The translations under genes were made by a program, and so were the position numbers. From positions 1-39,038 of the forward strand of contig CAISDL010000005.1 in the NCBI GenBank assembly GCA_903884065.1: DNA of 39,038 nt, in the 5' to 3' direction. Each line of letters begins with the position of its first letter. The first letter of the stretch is position 1. A model generated the notes under the pieces. It worked only from the letters and a program-made list of their open reading frames with translations. It did not search any database and had not been told where the DNA came from. The DNA comes from an uncultured Actinomycetes bacterium. Its GTDB lineage: Bacteria > Actinomycetota > Actinomycetes > Mycobacteriales > Mycobacteriaceae. Positions 1 through 9,349 of the stretch are shown piece after piece.

Positions 1-2
1 CG

Positions 3-818
3 GCCCCGGCCGATCCGAATGCACCCGCCGCGCCGGCTGCGCCGCCGCCGCCGGCCGATCCGAACGCGCCGCCGGCACCGCCGGCACCTGGTCCGGCTGA
101 CCCGAACGCGCCCGCCCCGGCCCCGGCCCCGGCCCCCGAGCCGGGCCGTATCGACAACGGAGCCGGCGGCTTCAGCTACGTCCTTCCGGCAGGCTGGGAG
201 GTCGCCGACGCCTCGAGGCTCAGTTACGGCCAGGCGCTGCTGCTCAAGCCGACCGGCCCGGCCCCGCTGCCCGGTCAGCAGGGGACCACGGCAAACGACA
301 CGAGCATCCTGCTCGGTCGGCTGGACATGAAGCTGTTCGCCGGTGCCGAGCAGGACAACACCAAGGCAGCTGTCCGACTCGCCTCGGACATGGGCGAGTT
401 CTTCATGCCGTTCCCGGGCACCCGTCTCAACCAGGCGAGCACGCCGCTGCAGGCCGGCGATATGGCCGGTTACGCCGCGTCCTACGACGTCAAGTTCACC
501 GACGCCGCCAAGCCGAACGGACAGATCTGGGCCGGTGTGGTCGGCGACGGTGCTGCTCGCGCCAACCAGCCCCCGGGTCGATGGTTCGTTGTGTGGCTGG
601 GAACCTCCAAGGACGCCATCGACGCCGCCGCGGCCAAGGACCTCGCGCAGTCGATTCGGCCGTACAGCCCGCCGGCCCCGCCCCCGGCGCCTGCGCCTGA
701 CCCCAACGCGCCGGCCGCGCCGGCTGGCGCACCATCGGGCTCGGCCCCGGGCGCAGCCGCGGTCGGTGTCCCGGTCCCGGTGACCACGCCGGTCCCGGGG
801 ATGACCCCCGGGACCTGA
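3..818 (+). CDS. apa: Alanine/proline-rich secreted antigen Apa (5' truncated)
   Basis: The 5' end lies outside the window, so signal peptide and start are not visible. The visible 271 residues open with a Pro/Ala linker carrying three ADPNAP-type repeats, then a folded domain of about 150 residues beginning [17 protein letters not shown] and ending [10 protein letters not shown], then a second Pro/Ala tail. This architecture is that of mycobacterial Apa (45/47 kDa antigen, ModD, Rv1860), a secreted O-mannosylated glycoprotein and fibronectin-binding adhesin. In M. tuberculosis the gene follows modABC; the Rv1861-like and adhA genes downstream here agree with that locus. Glycosylation is known for the family and only inferred here from the Pro/Ala/Thr-rich tails. 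Confidence 0.93.
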   Translation, partial: APADPNAPAAPAAPPPPADPNAPPAPPAPGPADPNAPAPAPAPAPEPGRIDNGAGGFSYVLPAGWEVADASRLSYGQALLLKPTGPAPLPGQQGTTANDTSILLGRLDMKLFAGAEQDNTKAAVRLASDMGEFFMPFPGTRLNQASTPLQAGDMAGYAASYDVKFTDAAKPNGQIWAGVVGDGAARANQPPGRWFVVWLGTSKDAIDAAAAKDLAQSIRPYSPPAPPPAPAPDPNAPAAPAGAPSGSAPGAAAVGVPVPVTTPVPGMTPGT

Positions 819-844
819 GCCTGGCCTTCTACGGCAGTGGTTCA

Positions 845-897
845 TGAAAGTGTGGCTGATTCCAGGGGTGGATCGTTACCTGGAGGCGGTACTTTCA
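845..897. repeat. Short inverted repeat upstream of the GlsB-like gene
   Basis: TGAAAGT at 845-851 is repeated inverted as ACTTTCA at 891-897, 39 bp apart, in the gap between apa and the small membrane protein gene. It could be a pair of regulator half-sites or chance. There is no T-tract, so it does not look like a terminator. Confidence 0.25.
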
Positions 898-947
898 CGG
901 AACACGGTCGGTAGCCATGCTGGCCGCTTAACTGAGGAGGTTCCGGT

Positions 948-1253
948 ATGGACATCGTTGCTGCTACCGAATTTCTGGCCCGATCGAGCACACTGAGCGC
1001 TAACGTCGGCTGGATCGGCTACATCGTCATCGGCGCTCTTGCCGGCTGGATCGCGGGAAAACTCGTCCGAGGTAGCGGGGACGGTCTGCTGATGAACATC
1101 GTCATCGGTGTGATCGGCGCCCTCATCGGCGGTTTCCTGCTCAGTTTCTTCTTCAACACCGCAGGCGGCGGATGGTTCTTCACACTTTTCACCGCGGTCC
1201 TGGGCTCCGTCCTCCTGCTGTGGATCGTTGGCAAGGTGCGCGCGAAGTCCTAG
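948..1253 (+). CDS. GlsB/YeaQ/YmgE-family small membrane protein (Rv1861-like)
   Basis: A 101-residue protein with three hydrophobic segments (about residues 21-40, 48-69 and 77-96) and glycine zippers such as VIGALAGWIAGKLVRG and VIGVIGALIGGF. This is the transglycosylase-associated/GlsB family, small stress-related inner-membrane proteins of unknown mechanism. Length and position between apa and adhA match Rv1861. A strong ribosome binding site, GAGGAGG at 934-940, lies 7 nt before the ATG and fixes the start. A large hairpin follows the stop. It is probably a separate transcription unit from apa, given the 129-bp gap. Confidence 0.85.
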   Translation: MDIVAATEFLARSSTLSANVGWIGYIVIGALAGWIAGKLVRGSGDGLLMNIVIGVIGALIGGFLLSFFFNTAGGGWFFTLFTAVLGSVLLLWIVGKVRAKS

Positions 1254-1266
1254 AAGCTTCTGAAAA

Positions 1267-1312
1267 CACCATTCAACGCCGATCCGCAGTCGCGGGTCGG
1301 CGTTGAATGGTG
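1267..1312. terminator. Large perfect stem-loop after the GlsB-like gene
   Basis: Two 16-nt arms are perfectly complementary: 1267-1282 (CACCATTCAACGCCGA) and 1297-1312. A further inner 4-bp stem, CCGC/GCGG at 1284-1287 and 1292-1295, closes on AGTC. It begins 14 nt after the GlsB stop, so terminator or mRNA-stabiliser is the likely role for the + strand. No T-run follows on the + strand; the minus strand would read TTTT straight after the hairpin. The right arm contains the ATG at 1307 that would otherwise be the longest adhA start. Confidence 0.7.
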
Positions 1313-1348
1313 CTCGTGAGCTTCCGCGATTCCGCTGTCCCGGCGACC

Positions 1349-2350
1349 ATGCGCGCGTGGCGGGTTCGCCGACCGGGTCCGATGCGCGATCGCCCGCTGG
1401 ACTTGGATGAGTACGCGGCCGTGCCGGAACCGTCGACCGGAGAGTTGCTGGTAGCGGTCCGCGCCTGTGGGGTGTGCCGCACCGATCTGCATGTCGCCGA
1501 GGGTGACCTCGGGGTGCACCGACCCGAGGTGACGCCGGGACATGAAGTGGTCGGCGAAGTGGTGGCACTCGGTCCCGGTGCCGCGGGGTTCGAGATCGGC
1601 GACCGGGTCGGAATCGCGTGGCTGCGCCATACCTGTGGCCGCTGCGTGTACTGCGTGCGCGGTGCCGAGAACCTGTGTCCGGATTCGCGCTACACCGGTT
1701 GGGACGCTGACGGCGGCTATGCCGAATACGCCACTGTTCCGGCTGATTTCGCCCATCGGCTGCCGGCCGGATACACCGACAGCGAACTGGCGCCGTTGCT
1801 GTGCGCGGGCATCATCGGATACCGATCCCTGCTTCGGTCACAACTGCCGGACGGCGGAAGGCTCGGGCTCTACGGGTTCGGCGGCAGTGCCCACATCACC
1901 GCCCAGGTGGCGTTGGCCCAGGGCGCCGAGGTGCACGTGATGACCCGCGGCGCAGCCGCCCGCGAACTCGCGTCGGCTCTCGGGGCCGCCTCGGTGCAGG
2001 GCGCCGCCGACCCGCCTCCGGTGCACCTTGATGCCGCGATCCTGTTCGCCCCGATCGGAGATCTGGTGCCACCGGCACTGGAGGCTCTCGACCGCGGCGG
2101 GACGCTGGCCATCGCCGGTATCCACCTCAGCGACATCCCGGTGCTCAACTATCAGCGCCACCTGTTTCAGGAGAGGCAGATCCGTTCGGTCACCTCGAAC
2201 ACCCGCGCCGACGCCCGGGAATTCCTCGAGTTCGCCGCTCGGCACCGCATCGAGGTGACGGCGCCGGAATATCCCTTGGCCGAGGCGGACCGGGCGCTCA
2301 GCGACCTGGCCGACGGCAGGATAGCCGGAGCCGCGGTGCTGCTGGTCTAG
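1349..2350 (+). CDS. adhA: Zinc-dependent alcohol dehydrogenase AdhA (Rv1862-like)
   Basis: Medium-chain dehydrogenase/reductase of about 333 residues that interconverts an alcohol and an aldehyde with NAD(P)H. The catalytic zinc site is [14 protein letters not shown] plus GHEVVG. The structural zinc loop has four cysteines ([15 protein letters not shown]). The Rossmann segment reads [18 protein letters not shown] chose the ATG at 1349 because [11 protein letters not shown] matches the usual N terminus of the family and the longer ATG at 1307 sits inside a hairpin arm; 1307 remains possible and would give 347 residues. No good ribosome binding site is visible for either. It converges on the CPBP gene with stop codons sharing CTAG at 2347-2350. 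Confidence 0.88.
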   Translation: MRAWRVRRPGPMRDRPLDLDEYAAVPEPSTGELLVAVRACGVCRTDLHVAEGDLGVHRPEVTPGHEVVGEVVALGPGAAGFEIGDRVGIAWLRHTCGRCVYCVRGAENLCPDSRYTGWDADGGYAEYATVPADFAHRLPAGYTDSELAPLLCAGIIGYRSLLRSQLPDGGRLGLYGFGGSAHITAQVALAQGAEVHVMTRGAAARELASALGAASVQGAADPPPVHLDAAILFAPIGDLVPPALEALDRGGTLAIAGIHLSDIPVLNYQRHLFQERQIRSVTSNTRADAREFLEFAARHRIEVTAPEYPLAEADRALSDLADGRIAGAAVLLV

Positions 2351-3108
2351 GACAAGTGCCAGACCAGGGCGGCGGCCAGGGCGCCCATCCCGTTGAGCGA
2401 CCAGTGCAACGCGATCGGGGCGATCAGACTGCCGCTTCGGCGACGCAGCCAGGTGAACACGAAGCCCGCAGCGCCGGTGGCCAGCACCGCCCCGACGATC
2501 CCCACCAGCATTCCGGCGACACCGCCGCCCAGAACACGGGTGAACCCGACGTTGCCGGCGGTGAGTCCGAGCGAACTGGCGATGTGCCAGAGTCCGAACA
2601 GCATCGATCCGGCGGCGGCGACCCCGCGAAAGCCCCAGGCCCGGTCCAGTGCGCCGTGCAGGACTCCCCGGAAGGCCAGTTCCTCGGGGATCACCGTCTG
2701 CAGGGGGATGATCACCATGGAGGCCAGCACCGCTCCGGACAGGGTGGCGTAGCGATCGTTGAGAAACATCGGGCGTGTCCACGGCAGGAGTGCGCCGACG
2801 GCGACCACTGCCAGGACCAGCGCAATCGCGGCCAGTGCATAGCGCGATCCGGACCTCCAATGCTCCCGGCCGAGTCCGAGCTCGGCCCAGCCCAGTCCGC
2901 GCGCTCGCACGAGCAGCAGCAGCCCGACCGCGGCGGCCGGCACCATCACGACGCCCGCCCACGCCGAGGTGAAGTGGGCAACGACGTTGGTGATCGCGAG
3001 GACAACCACCACCAGGCCGATATCGACATAGACCCGCAAGTGATGAAGCGCGGCCAGTTGCGCCACCGCAGGATGGGGTTGCGCGATCGCGGCGTCGGAC
3101 TCAGACAT
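2347..3108 (-). CDS. CPBP-family intramembrane metalloprotease (Rv1863c-like)
   Basis: A 253-residue polytopic membrane protein with the three signatures of the CAAX-protease/bacteriocin-processing (Abi) family in order: [11 protein letters not shown] (EExxxR), FGLWHIA (FxxxH) and ALHWSLN (HxxxN). Glu and His residues of these motifs are the presumed metal/catalytic residues of a membrane-embedded protease; substrates in mycobacteria are unknown. About seven to eight hydrophobic segments follow an N-terminal cytosolic tail of some 25 residues. Start ATG at 3108 has no clear Shine-Dalgarno, but TAAGAT lies 9 nt upstream, hinting at a very short leader. Position after adhA matches Rv1863c. Confidence 0.85.
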   Translation of the reverse strand: MSESDAAIAQPHPAVAQLAALHHLRVYVDIGLVVVVLAITNVVAHFTSAWAGVVMVPAAAVGLLLLVRARGLGWAELGLGREHWRSGSRYALAAIALVLAVVAVGALLPWTRPMFLNDRYATLSGAVLASMVIIPLQTVIPEELAFRGVLHGALDRAWGFRGVAAAGSMLFGLWHIASSLGLTAGNVGFTRVLGGGVAGMLVGIVGAVLATGAAGFVFTWLRRRSGSLIAPIALHWSLNGMGALAAALVWHLS

Positions 3109-3190
3109 TTGATAACGATCTTACCTGCGCTAATGGCACGAGCGACTGGCGTGTAACGCACCCGACAATCGGGAATAAACGCGACCGAAG

Positions 3191-3215
3191 CGGGTCGGGG
3201 GCGACCCGTTAAGCT
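3191..3215 (+). promoter_or_regulatory. Candidate promoter with upstream inverted repeat before the CoA-transferase gene
   Basis: CGGGTCG/CGACCCG (3191-3197 and 3202-3208) form a perfect 7-bp inverted repeat with a GGGG loop. It is followed directly by the -10-like TAAGCT at 3210-3215. A start about 7 nt later would leave a leader of roughly 20 nt containing GGAAGG before the TTG at 3243. The repeat would lie just upstream of the -10 and could be an operator. Confidence 0.35.
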
Positions 3216-3242
3216 CGGCGACGGACGACGGAAGGCGCGGCG

Positions 3243-5585
3243 TTGAGCGTGAACGAGCCATTGCTGGCTGGACTACGGGTCCTTGATCTGTGCGACGGCG
3301 GCGCCGACGCCATCACTCGACTGCTGGCCGATCTCGGCGCCGACGTCCTCAAAGTCGAGCCCCCTGGCGGCGACACCTCACGTAGGCAGCTTCCCACCGT
3401 CAACGGGGTGAGCATTCCGTTCGCCCTCCACAACGCCAACAAGCGGGCCGTCGCTCTGGACCCCGACGCCGACGCCGACCGCCAGGCACTGCTGAATCTC
3501 GCCGAGGCGGCAGACATCGTCGTCGACAGCGGACTGCCGGGCCGTGCCGCGGCCTATCGAACCTCGTGCGAAGACCTGGCCGACCGGTTCGGCCACCTGG
3601 TCACCATGGTGGTGACGGACTTCGGCAGCACGGGTCCCTACGCGTCCTGGCATGCCACCGATCCGGTCCTTTATGCGATGTGTACCGCGCTATCCCGGTC
3701 CGGACCTGCCGTGGGCACTCCGGTCCTGCCGCCCGACGGGATAGCCTCGGCCACGGCCGCGGTGCAGGCGGCCTGGGTGTTGCTGGCGGCATATTTCAAC
3801 CGGTTGCGATGCGGTGCGGGCGATTACATCGACTTCTCGCGTTTCGACGCCGTGGTGATGGCCCTGGATCCACCGTTCGGGACGCAGGGCCAGGCGGCCA
3901 CCGCGAAAAAGGCCGGCGAACGCTGGCGCGGCAGGCCGCGCAACCAGGATCTGTACCCGATCTTCACGTGTCGGGACGGGTTCGTCCGGATCTGCGTGAT
4001 GTCTCCCCGGCAGTGGCACGGCTTGCGGGCCTGGCTCGGCGAGCCCGAGCAGTTCCAGGATCCACGCTTCGACGTGCTTGCCGCGCGGGCGCAGGCCTTC
4101 GGGGAGTTAGGCGCGCTGATCGGCACCATGTTCGCCGACCGGACCCGGGACGAACTTGTTGCCGAGGGACAGCGCCACGGCGTCCCGATCGCCGCGGTGT
4201 TGACCCCGTCGGAGGCGCTGCACTCCGATCACCTGGGCGCCGTCGGGGGACTGGCCGACGCCGAACTGGCGCCCGGCGTGACCGCCCGCGTGCCCGTCGG
4301 GTACTGGTCCGTCGACGGCGGGCGGGCAGGTTTCCGAGACGCCGCACCATCGGTGGGGTCCGGTGAAAAGCTTTGGCGCACAGGACGCTTCGAGCCGGTG
4401 CCGGTGGGTCCGGTCGGCCGGCTCCCGCTGGAGGGAATCCGGGTCGTCGACCTCGGAATCATCGTCGCCGGGGGCGAGTTGAGCCGGTTGTTCGGCGATC
4501 TCGGCGCCGAGATCGTCAAGGTCGAGAGTGCGGCCTACCCGGACGGGCTGCGGCAGAAGCGGGAGAGCCAGGCCATCGGCGACTCGTTCGCCCGCGCCCA
4601 TCGCAATCACCTCGGTTTCGGCCTGGACCTGCGCAGCGCGGCAGGCGCCGAGGTGTTCGCCAAGCTGGTCGCCGCCGCCGACGCCGTCTTCGCCAACTTC
4701 AAACCGGGAACCCTTGCCGCACTGGGCTTCGACTACGAGCGGCTGCGCACACTGAACCCCGGAATCGTGCTGGCGGAGAGCAGTGCCTACGGCGACGCGG
4801 GCCCGTGGAGCACGCGGATGGGTTACGGACCGCTGGTCCGGGCGGCGACCGGGGTCACCAGTCTGTGGGCCTCCGACCAGGCCAATCCTGCGGCGCGACA
4901 TCCGTTCTACGACGCCACGACCATCTTCCCGGACCACGTGGTGGGACGGATCACCGCGATCGGCGCGCTGGCGGCACTGATCCGCCGGAAACGCTGCGGC
5001 GTGGGCGCCCGGGTTCACGTCTCCCAGGCCGAGGCCGGGATCAACCAGTTGGACACCGGTTTCGTGATGCTCGCCGCCGAAGCCGGCGGTGATGCCGTCG
5101 ATGTCGCTCACGCCCACGTCGAGCACCTGGTGCTGCCGTGCGCCGGGGACGACGAATGGTGCGTGGTGTCGTTGACCTCCGATGCCGACCGACGAGCGGT
5201 GGCCGACGTGACCGGCGATGCGCCCCTTGCCGATTGGGCCGCTCGGCACACCCCGCAGGACGTGGCAAACCGACTGCAGGCCGTCGGCGTGGCTGCCGGA
5301 CCGATGTACAGGTCCGACGAGGTGTACGAACACCCGCAGCTGCGGTGGCGAAACGTGTTGGCCGACATGGCGCATCCGCTGTTCGAGGTGCCGCTGCCCG
5401 CCGAGACCGGCCCCGCGCCGTTCCGCAACATCCCGGTTTCACCGCAACGCCCGGCTCCGCTTCCCGGGGCGGATACCCGTCGCGTCTGCCGCGACGTGCT
5501 GGGGATGACCGAACAGGAGACCGAGCGTTTGATCGACTCCGGGGTCTTGTTCGCCACCAACGACCGACAAGGAGTTCCACTGTGA
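3243..5585 (+). CDS. Two-domain CaiB/BaiF CoA-transferase fusion (Rv1866-like)
   Basis: A 780-residue protein made of two class III CoA-transferase halves. Domain 1 (about residues 6-370) opens LAGLRVLDLCDGG and LLADLGADVLKVEPPGGD. Domain 2 (about 395-770) opens LEGIRVVDLGIIVAGGELS and LFGDLGAEIVKVE. Each half carries an Asp in the position expected for the acyl-anhydride nucleophile (PPDGIAS in half 1, FPDHVVG in half 2). The family moves CoA between carboxylic acids; the substrate is unknown. Length and context match Rv1866 (about 778 residues). Start is TTG at 3243 with GGAAGG 8 nt upstream; GTG at 3249 is an alternative. The stop overlaps the GTG of the aldehyde dehydrogenase (GTGA), implying one operon. 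Confidence 0.9.
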   Translation: MSVNEPLLAGLRVLDLCDGGADAITRLLADLGADVLKVEPPGGDTSRRQLPTVNGVSIPFALHNANKRAVALDPDADADRQALLNLAEAADIVVDSGLPGRAAAYRTSCEDLADRFGHLVTMVVTDFGSTGPYASWHATDPVLYAMCTALSRSGPAVGTPVLPPDGIASATAAVQAAWVLLAAYFNRLRCGAGDYIDFSRFDAVVMALDPPFGTQGQAATAKKAGERWRGRPRNQDLYPIFTCRDGFVRICVMSPRQWHGLRAWLGEPEQFQDPRFDVLAARAQAFGELGALIGTMFADRTRDELVAEGQRHGVPIAAVLTPSEALHSDHLGAVGGLADAELAPGVTARVPVGYWSVDGGRAGFRDAAPSVGSGEKLWRTGRFEPVPVGPVGRLPLEGIRVVDLGIIVAGGELSRLFGDLGAEIVKVESAAYPDGLRQKRESQAIGDSFARAHRNHLGFGLDLRSAAGAEVFAKLVAAADAVFANFKPGTLAALGFDYERLRTLNPGIVLAESSAYGDAGPWSTRMGYGPLVRAATGVTSLWASDQANPAARHPFYDATTIFPDHVVGRITAIGALAALIRRKRCGVGARVHVSQAEAGINQLDTGFVMLAAEAGGDAVDVAHAHVEHLVLPCAGDDEWCVVSLTSDADRRAVADVTGDAPLADWAARHTPQDVANRLQAVGVAAGPMYRSDEVYEHPQLRWRNVLADMAHPLFEVPLPAETGPAPFRNIPVSPQRPAPLPGADTRRVCRDVLGMTEQETERLIDSGVLFATNDRQGVPL

Positions 5586-7024
5586 CAACCACCAGCCGAC
5601 CGCAGTTGTACATCGATGGGGAGTTCCACGTCGCCGACAAGGCCGAGCCGGTCCTGGAGGCGGCGACCGGAGAACTGCTGGGCGACGGCGCCAGCGCCAC
5701 CGAAGCCGATCTCGACGCCGCCGTGGCCGCCGCGCGTGCGGCGCTTCCCGAGTGGCGATCGTCATCCCCGGACCACCGCGCCAAGCTCCTGACGGCGTTC
5801 GCCGCCGCATTGCACAAACGTGCTGCGAGTACCAACGAGTTGGTGAGCCGGGAGAACGGCATGCCGATGCGGTTGTCGCGAGGTGCCAACGGGCTGTTCC
5901 CGGCTGCGCTGCTGGGCTACTACGCCAAGCTGATCACCGAGACGCCGATCGAAGAGATCCGGCCGAGCATGACCGGGCACACCATTGTGCGCCGGGAGGC
6001 GGTGGGAGTGGTCGCGGCGATCGTGCCCTGGAACTACCCACAGGCGCTGGCCGCGTTCAAGCTCGCCCCGGCCCTGGCCGCCGGCTGCACCGTCGTGCTC
6101 AAGGCATCCCCGGAAACTGCTTTGGACGCGCTGGTTTTCGCCGAAGCCGCCCAGGAGGCGGGGATTCCGCCGGGCGTGCTCAACGTCGTGCCGGGCGGCG
6201 CGGAAGCCGGTGCGCACCTGGTGTCGCACCCCGGTGTGGACAAGGTGAGCTTCACCGGTTCCACCGCAGTCGGCCGGATCATCGGCGAGGCGTGCGGGCG
6301 GTTGTTGCGTCCGGTGACCCTGGAACTCGGCGGCAAGTCGGCGGCGATCATTCTCGACGACGCCGACCTGGACGCCACCATGAAGGGTTTGCAGTCGGTG
6401 TCGCTGATCAACAACGGCCAGACCTGCTTCCTCGGCTCGCGGATTCTGGCCCCACGGTCCCGCTACGGCGAGGTGGTCGAGGCCCTGGCGGCTCTGACCA
6501 ACGGGCTCACCGTCGGCAACCCGCTGGACATGGCCACCGACATCGGTCCGGTGGTGAGTGCACGCCAGCGTGAGCGGGTGCTGGGCTATATCGCCGACGG
6601 CAAGAGCAGTGGGGCGAAACTCGTTGCCGGCGGTGGCGTTCCGCGGGATCAGCCGCGCGGCTGGTTCGTCGAGCCGACGGTCTTCGCCGACGTCGACAAC
6701 TCCGACCGGATCGCCCAGGAGGAGATCTTCGGCCCGGTGCTGGCGGTCATTCCCTACGACAGCGATGAGCAGGCGATCGCGCTCGCCAACGACAGCGAGT
6801 TCGGTCTGGCCGGGACGGTGTGGTCCACCGACGTCGACCGCGCCACCGAAGTGGCACGCGAGATCCACACCGGTACCGTCGGAATCAACGACTACCAACT
6901 CGATATGAACGCACCGTTCGGCGGCGTGAAGGCCAGCGGCATCGGCCGGGAACTGGGACCGGAAGGGCTCGACGAGTTCTTCGAACTGAAGTCGATCTAC
7001 CGGTTGGGCCCGGCCGGCGACTGA
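5582..7024 (+). CDS. NAD(P)-dependent aldehyde dehydrogenase
   Basis: A 480-residue aldehyde dehydrogenase superfamily member that oxidises an aldehyde to a carboxylate. Visible motifs in order: PWNYPQALAAFKLAPALAAG (cofactor domain), FTGSTAVGRIIG, the catalytic-base motif LELGGKSAAI, the nucleophile motif NNGQTC, and EEIFGPVLAVIPYD. All catalytic residues are present. The GTG start at 5582 overlaps the preceding TGA by 4 nt, which sets it in preference to longer in-frame extensions reaching back to 5138. Coupling to the CoA-transferase suggests that the acid product may be handed on for CoA activation, which is inference. It converges on the arylsulfatase with 3 nt between stops. Confidence 0.92.
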   Translation: MTTTSRPQLYIDGEFHVADKAEPVLEAATGELLGDGASATEADLDAAVAAARAALPEWRSSSPDHRAKLLTAFAAALHKRAASTNELVSRENGMPMRLSRGANGLFPAALLGYYAKLITETPIEEIRPSMTGHTIVRREAVGVVAAIVPWNYPQALAAFKLAPALAAGCTVVLKASPETALDALVFAEAAQEAGIPPGVLNVVPGGAEAGAHLVSHPGVDKVSFTGSTAVGRIIGEACGRLLRPVTLELGGKSAAIILDDADLDATMKGLQSVSLINNGQTCFLGSRILAPRSRYGEVVEALAALTNGLTVGNPLDMATDIGPVVSARQRERVLGYIADGKSSGAKLVAGGGVPRDQPRGWFVEPTVFADVDNSDRIAQEEIFGPVLAVIPYDSDEQAIALANDSEFGLAGTVWSTDVDRATEVAREIHTGTVGINDYQLDMNAPFGGVKASGIGRELGPEGLDEFFELKSIYRLGPAGD

Positions 7025-7027
7025 GCG

Positions 7028-9349
7028 TCAGTCGCGGGCGAACGCCGCGGCGGCCTCCTGCTCGAGATCGAGGTACTGCTCCTCGCTGATGTCCACGCCG
7101 ACGCCGAGGATCCTGCCGCCCTGGAACGGGAAGCCGGGCGGGTAGGACCGGCTCACCGGATCGGCGCTGTCGAAGCCGACACACAGACCGTCGCCGGACA
7201 GGGTGAACTTGCCGACCTGAGCGCGCATCGGTCCCTCGGCGACCACCTGTTCGTCGACGTAGAGCTTGGCGGTTCCGGTGGACTCGCCGTGTTCGCCGGC
7301 GCCCTCCCGGACGAACTCCACACCGAGAGTGTGGTTTCCGGGCTCGAGGGTGTCGGACGTGAACACCTGCTCCGGCTTGATGCCGAGGAAGTTGTAGACA
7401 TAATTCAGCTTGCCGTCCTTGATGAAAAGGGTGTGTCCGCCGAACCGGGAGCCGTGCGCGAAGATCACTCCCTCGGTGTCCTCGGTGACCTCGACGTCGG
7501 CGAGGATCTTGTAGGACCGGCCACGGACGTTCACCGCCGCACCTTCGGGCACCGGTGCGGTGTCGGGGTAGTAGATGTATTGGGTGCGAGGCGGCTCGGC
7601 CTGCGGCCGGGCATTGCCGAGTTGCTCGACTGCGGTCCGGTCATCAAGGGGCAGAACGAAGTTCGCGTCGGCCTCCTCGAACCAGGCGTCGATAAGTTCC
7701 TGAAGCTTCTCAGGGTGTTCCTTGGCGAGGTTCTTGGACTCCGCTCGATCCTCGTCGACGTGGTAGAGCTCCCAGACATCGTCGTCGAAGTGGCCCTTGC
7801 CGCTGATCGGAGCGTGGATGGCGGATGCCTTCCAGCCGCCCTGCCAGAGTCCGCGGGTCCCCAGCATGGTGTAGTACTGGCGCTTCTTCTTCGTCGGCGC
7901 ATCGGCTTTGTCGAAGCTGTAGCGCATCGACACCCCGTTGAGCGGGTACTGCTCCACGCCGCGGTACACCTTCGGCATCTCCAGACCGGTCACGTCGAGG
8001 ATGGTCGACACGACGTCGGTGGAGTGGTGGTACTGGTGGCGAACCTCGCCCTTGGCCTTGATTCCCTTGGGCCAGTGGATGACCAGCGGATCGCAGGTGC
8101 CGCCGGAGAACTGCGAGTAGCGCTTGAACATCTGGAAGGGCGTGGAGAACGCGACCGCCCAGCCGGTCGGGTAGTGGTTGTAGGTCTCCGCGCTGCCGAG
8201 GGTTTCCAGGTACTGCATGTTCTCCGACAACTCGTCGGGGTAGCCGTTGAAGAACTTGTTCTCGTTGACCGAGCCGTTCGGCGATCCCTCGCCGGAGGCG
8301 CCGTTGTCGGCGCAGTAGAAGATCAGCGTGTTGTCCAGCTGACCGGTCTGCTCCAGGTAGTCGACGATCCGGCCGACCTGGACGTCGGTGTACTCCGAGA
8401 AGCCGGCGAACACCTCGGCCATCCGGGCGAAAAGCTTGCGCTCGTCGACGTTGAGTTCGGCCCACGGCCGGACGTAGTCGTCCTTGTTGGCCATGTCCTC
8501 GGGCATCGGATTCAGCGGGGTCAGCGCGGTGCCCTCCGGCATGATGCCGCGTTCGATCATGCGCGCGAGCACCCACTCGCGGTAGGCCTCGTAACCGTCG
8601 TCGAACTTGCCCTTGTACTTGTCGATGTATTCCTGCGGGGCGTGGTGCGGGGCGTGGTTGGCGCCGGGGCAGAACCACATGAACCAGGGCTTGGACGGGG
8701 TCGCCGAGTGCTGATCCCGCAGCATCCGAAGCGCCTGGTCGGCCAGGTCTTTGGAGAGGTGGTAGCCCTCCTCCGGAGTGGCCGGCGGCTCGATGAAGCG
8801 GTTGTCCTCGACCAGGTCGGGATACCAGTTGTTGGTCTCGCCGCCGAGGAAGCCGTAGAAGCGGTCGAAGCCCTTGGACAGCGGCCATTCCGAGCGGCTG
8901 CCGCCGGCTGAGATGTCCTCCTCGGGGACGTTGTGGTTCTTGCCGATCCAATAGGTGCTGTACCCGTTGTCCTGCAGCACCTGGCCGATGGTCGCGCACT
9001 CGGCGGGAAGCCGGCCCGCGGCGCCCGGGAAGCCATTGGACCCCTCGGTGATGGCAGCGCACCGGTTGACGTGGTGATTGCGGCCGGTGAGGAAGGTCGA
9101 CCGGGTGGGGGAGCACAGCGCGGTGGTGTGCCACTGGGTGTAGGTCAGGCCGTCTTGAGCCAGCCGGTCCAGCGTCGGCATGGTGATTCCGCCGCCGTAC
9201 GGAGACCAGGCCGCCAGGCCGGTGTCGTCGTAGAGCACGACCAGGATGTTGGGCGAGCCTTCGGGAGCCCTCGTCAGTTCATACGGGCCCCAATCCGGGG
9301 TCGAATCCCGGACGTCAAGCTTGATGACTCCCTTGAACTCCTTGGTCAC
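7028..9349 (-). CDS. Arylsulfatase (AtsA-like), copy 1
   Basis: A 773-residue type I sulfatase that hydrolyses sulfate esters. The N-terminal metal-binding segment is VVLYDDTGLAAWSPYGGG. The motif CSPTRSTFLTGRNHH has the C-x-P-x-R whose Cys is converted to formylglycine by a separate enzyme (not in this window). A further metal/catalytic motif is YCADNGASGEGSPNG. The last 200 or so residues form a beta-rich extension typical of the long mycobacterial AtsA/AtsD group. No signal peptide is seen. GTG start at 9349 is supported by AAGGGA 9 nt upstream. Substrate unknown; sulfate scavenging is the usual proposal. Confidence 0.92.
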   Translation of the reverse strand: MTKEFKGVIKLDVRDSTPDWGPYELTRAPEGSPNILVVLYDDTGLAAWSPYGGGITMPTLDRLAQDGLTYTQWHTTALCSPTRSTFLTGRNHHVNRCAAITEGSNGFPGAAGRLPAECATIGQVLQDNGYSTYWIGKNHNVPEEDISAGGSRSEWPLSKGFDRFYGFLGGETNNWYPDLVEDNRFIEPPATPEEGYHLSKDLADQALRMLRDQHSATPSKPWFMWFCPGANHAPHHAPQEYIDKYKGKFDDGYEAYREWVLARMIERGIMPEGTALTPLNPMPEDMANKDDYVRPWAELNVDERKLFARMAEVFAGFSEYTDVQVGRIVDYLEQTGQLDNTLIFYCADNGASGEGSPNGSVNENKFFNGYPDELSENMQYLETLGSAETYNHYPTGWAVAFSTPFQMFKRYSQFSGGTCDPLVIHWPKGIKAKGEVRHQYHHSTDVVSTILDVTGLEMPKVYRGVEQYPLNGVSMRYSFDKADAPTKKKRQYYTMLGTRGLWQGGWKASAIHAPISGKGHFDDDVWELYHVDEDRAESKNLAKEHPEKLQELIDAWFEEADANFVLPLDDRTAVEQLGNARPQAEPPRTQYIYYPDTAPVPEGAAVNVRGRSYKILADVEVTEDTEGVIFAHGSRFGGHTLFIKDGKLNYVYNFLGIKPEQVFTSDTLEPGNHTLGVEFVREGAGEHGESTGTAKLYVDEQVVAEGPMRAQVGKFTLSGDGLCVGFDSADPVSRSYPPGFPFQGGRILGVGVDISEEQYLDLEQEAAAAFARD

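Noticed and set aside
3..160. Pro/Ala-rich repeated DNA at the left end considered as a tandem repeat element
   Set aside because: The repeats are in frame and encode the ADPNAP linker of Apa, so they are coding repeats.
839..871. Possible SigF-type promoter before the GlsB-like gene (GGTTC with GGGGTGG)
   Set aside because: The spacing of about 22 nt is too long for the SigF consensus (15-17 nt), and the -10 half is poor.
2347..2350. CTAG shared by convergent stop codons (also at 33133-33136)
   Set aside because: It is a simple consequence of two TAG stops meeting head to head in a compact genome; no function needs to be assumed.
5138..5581. N-terminal extension of the aldehyde dehydrogenase into the CoA-transferase gene
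   Set aside because: The extension is an off-frame shadow of the CoA-transferase; the family N terminus begins at GTG 5582 with a typical 4-nt overlap.
7289..8911. A 540-codon + strand frame antisense to arylsulfatase copy 1
   Set aside because: It has no domains, and the sulfatase on the other strand has a complete set of motifs.
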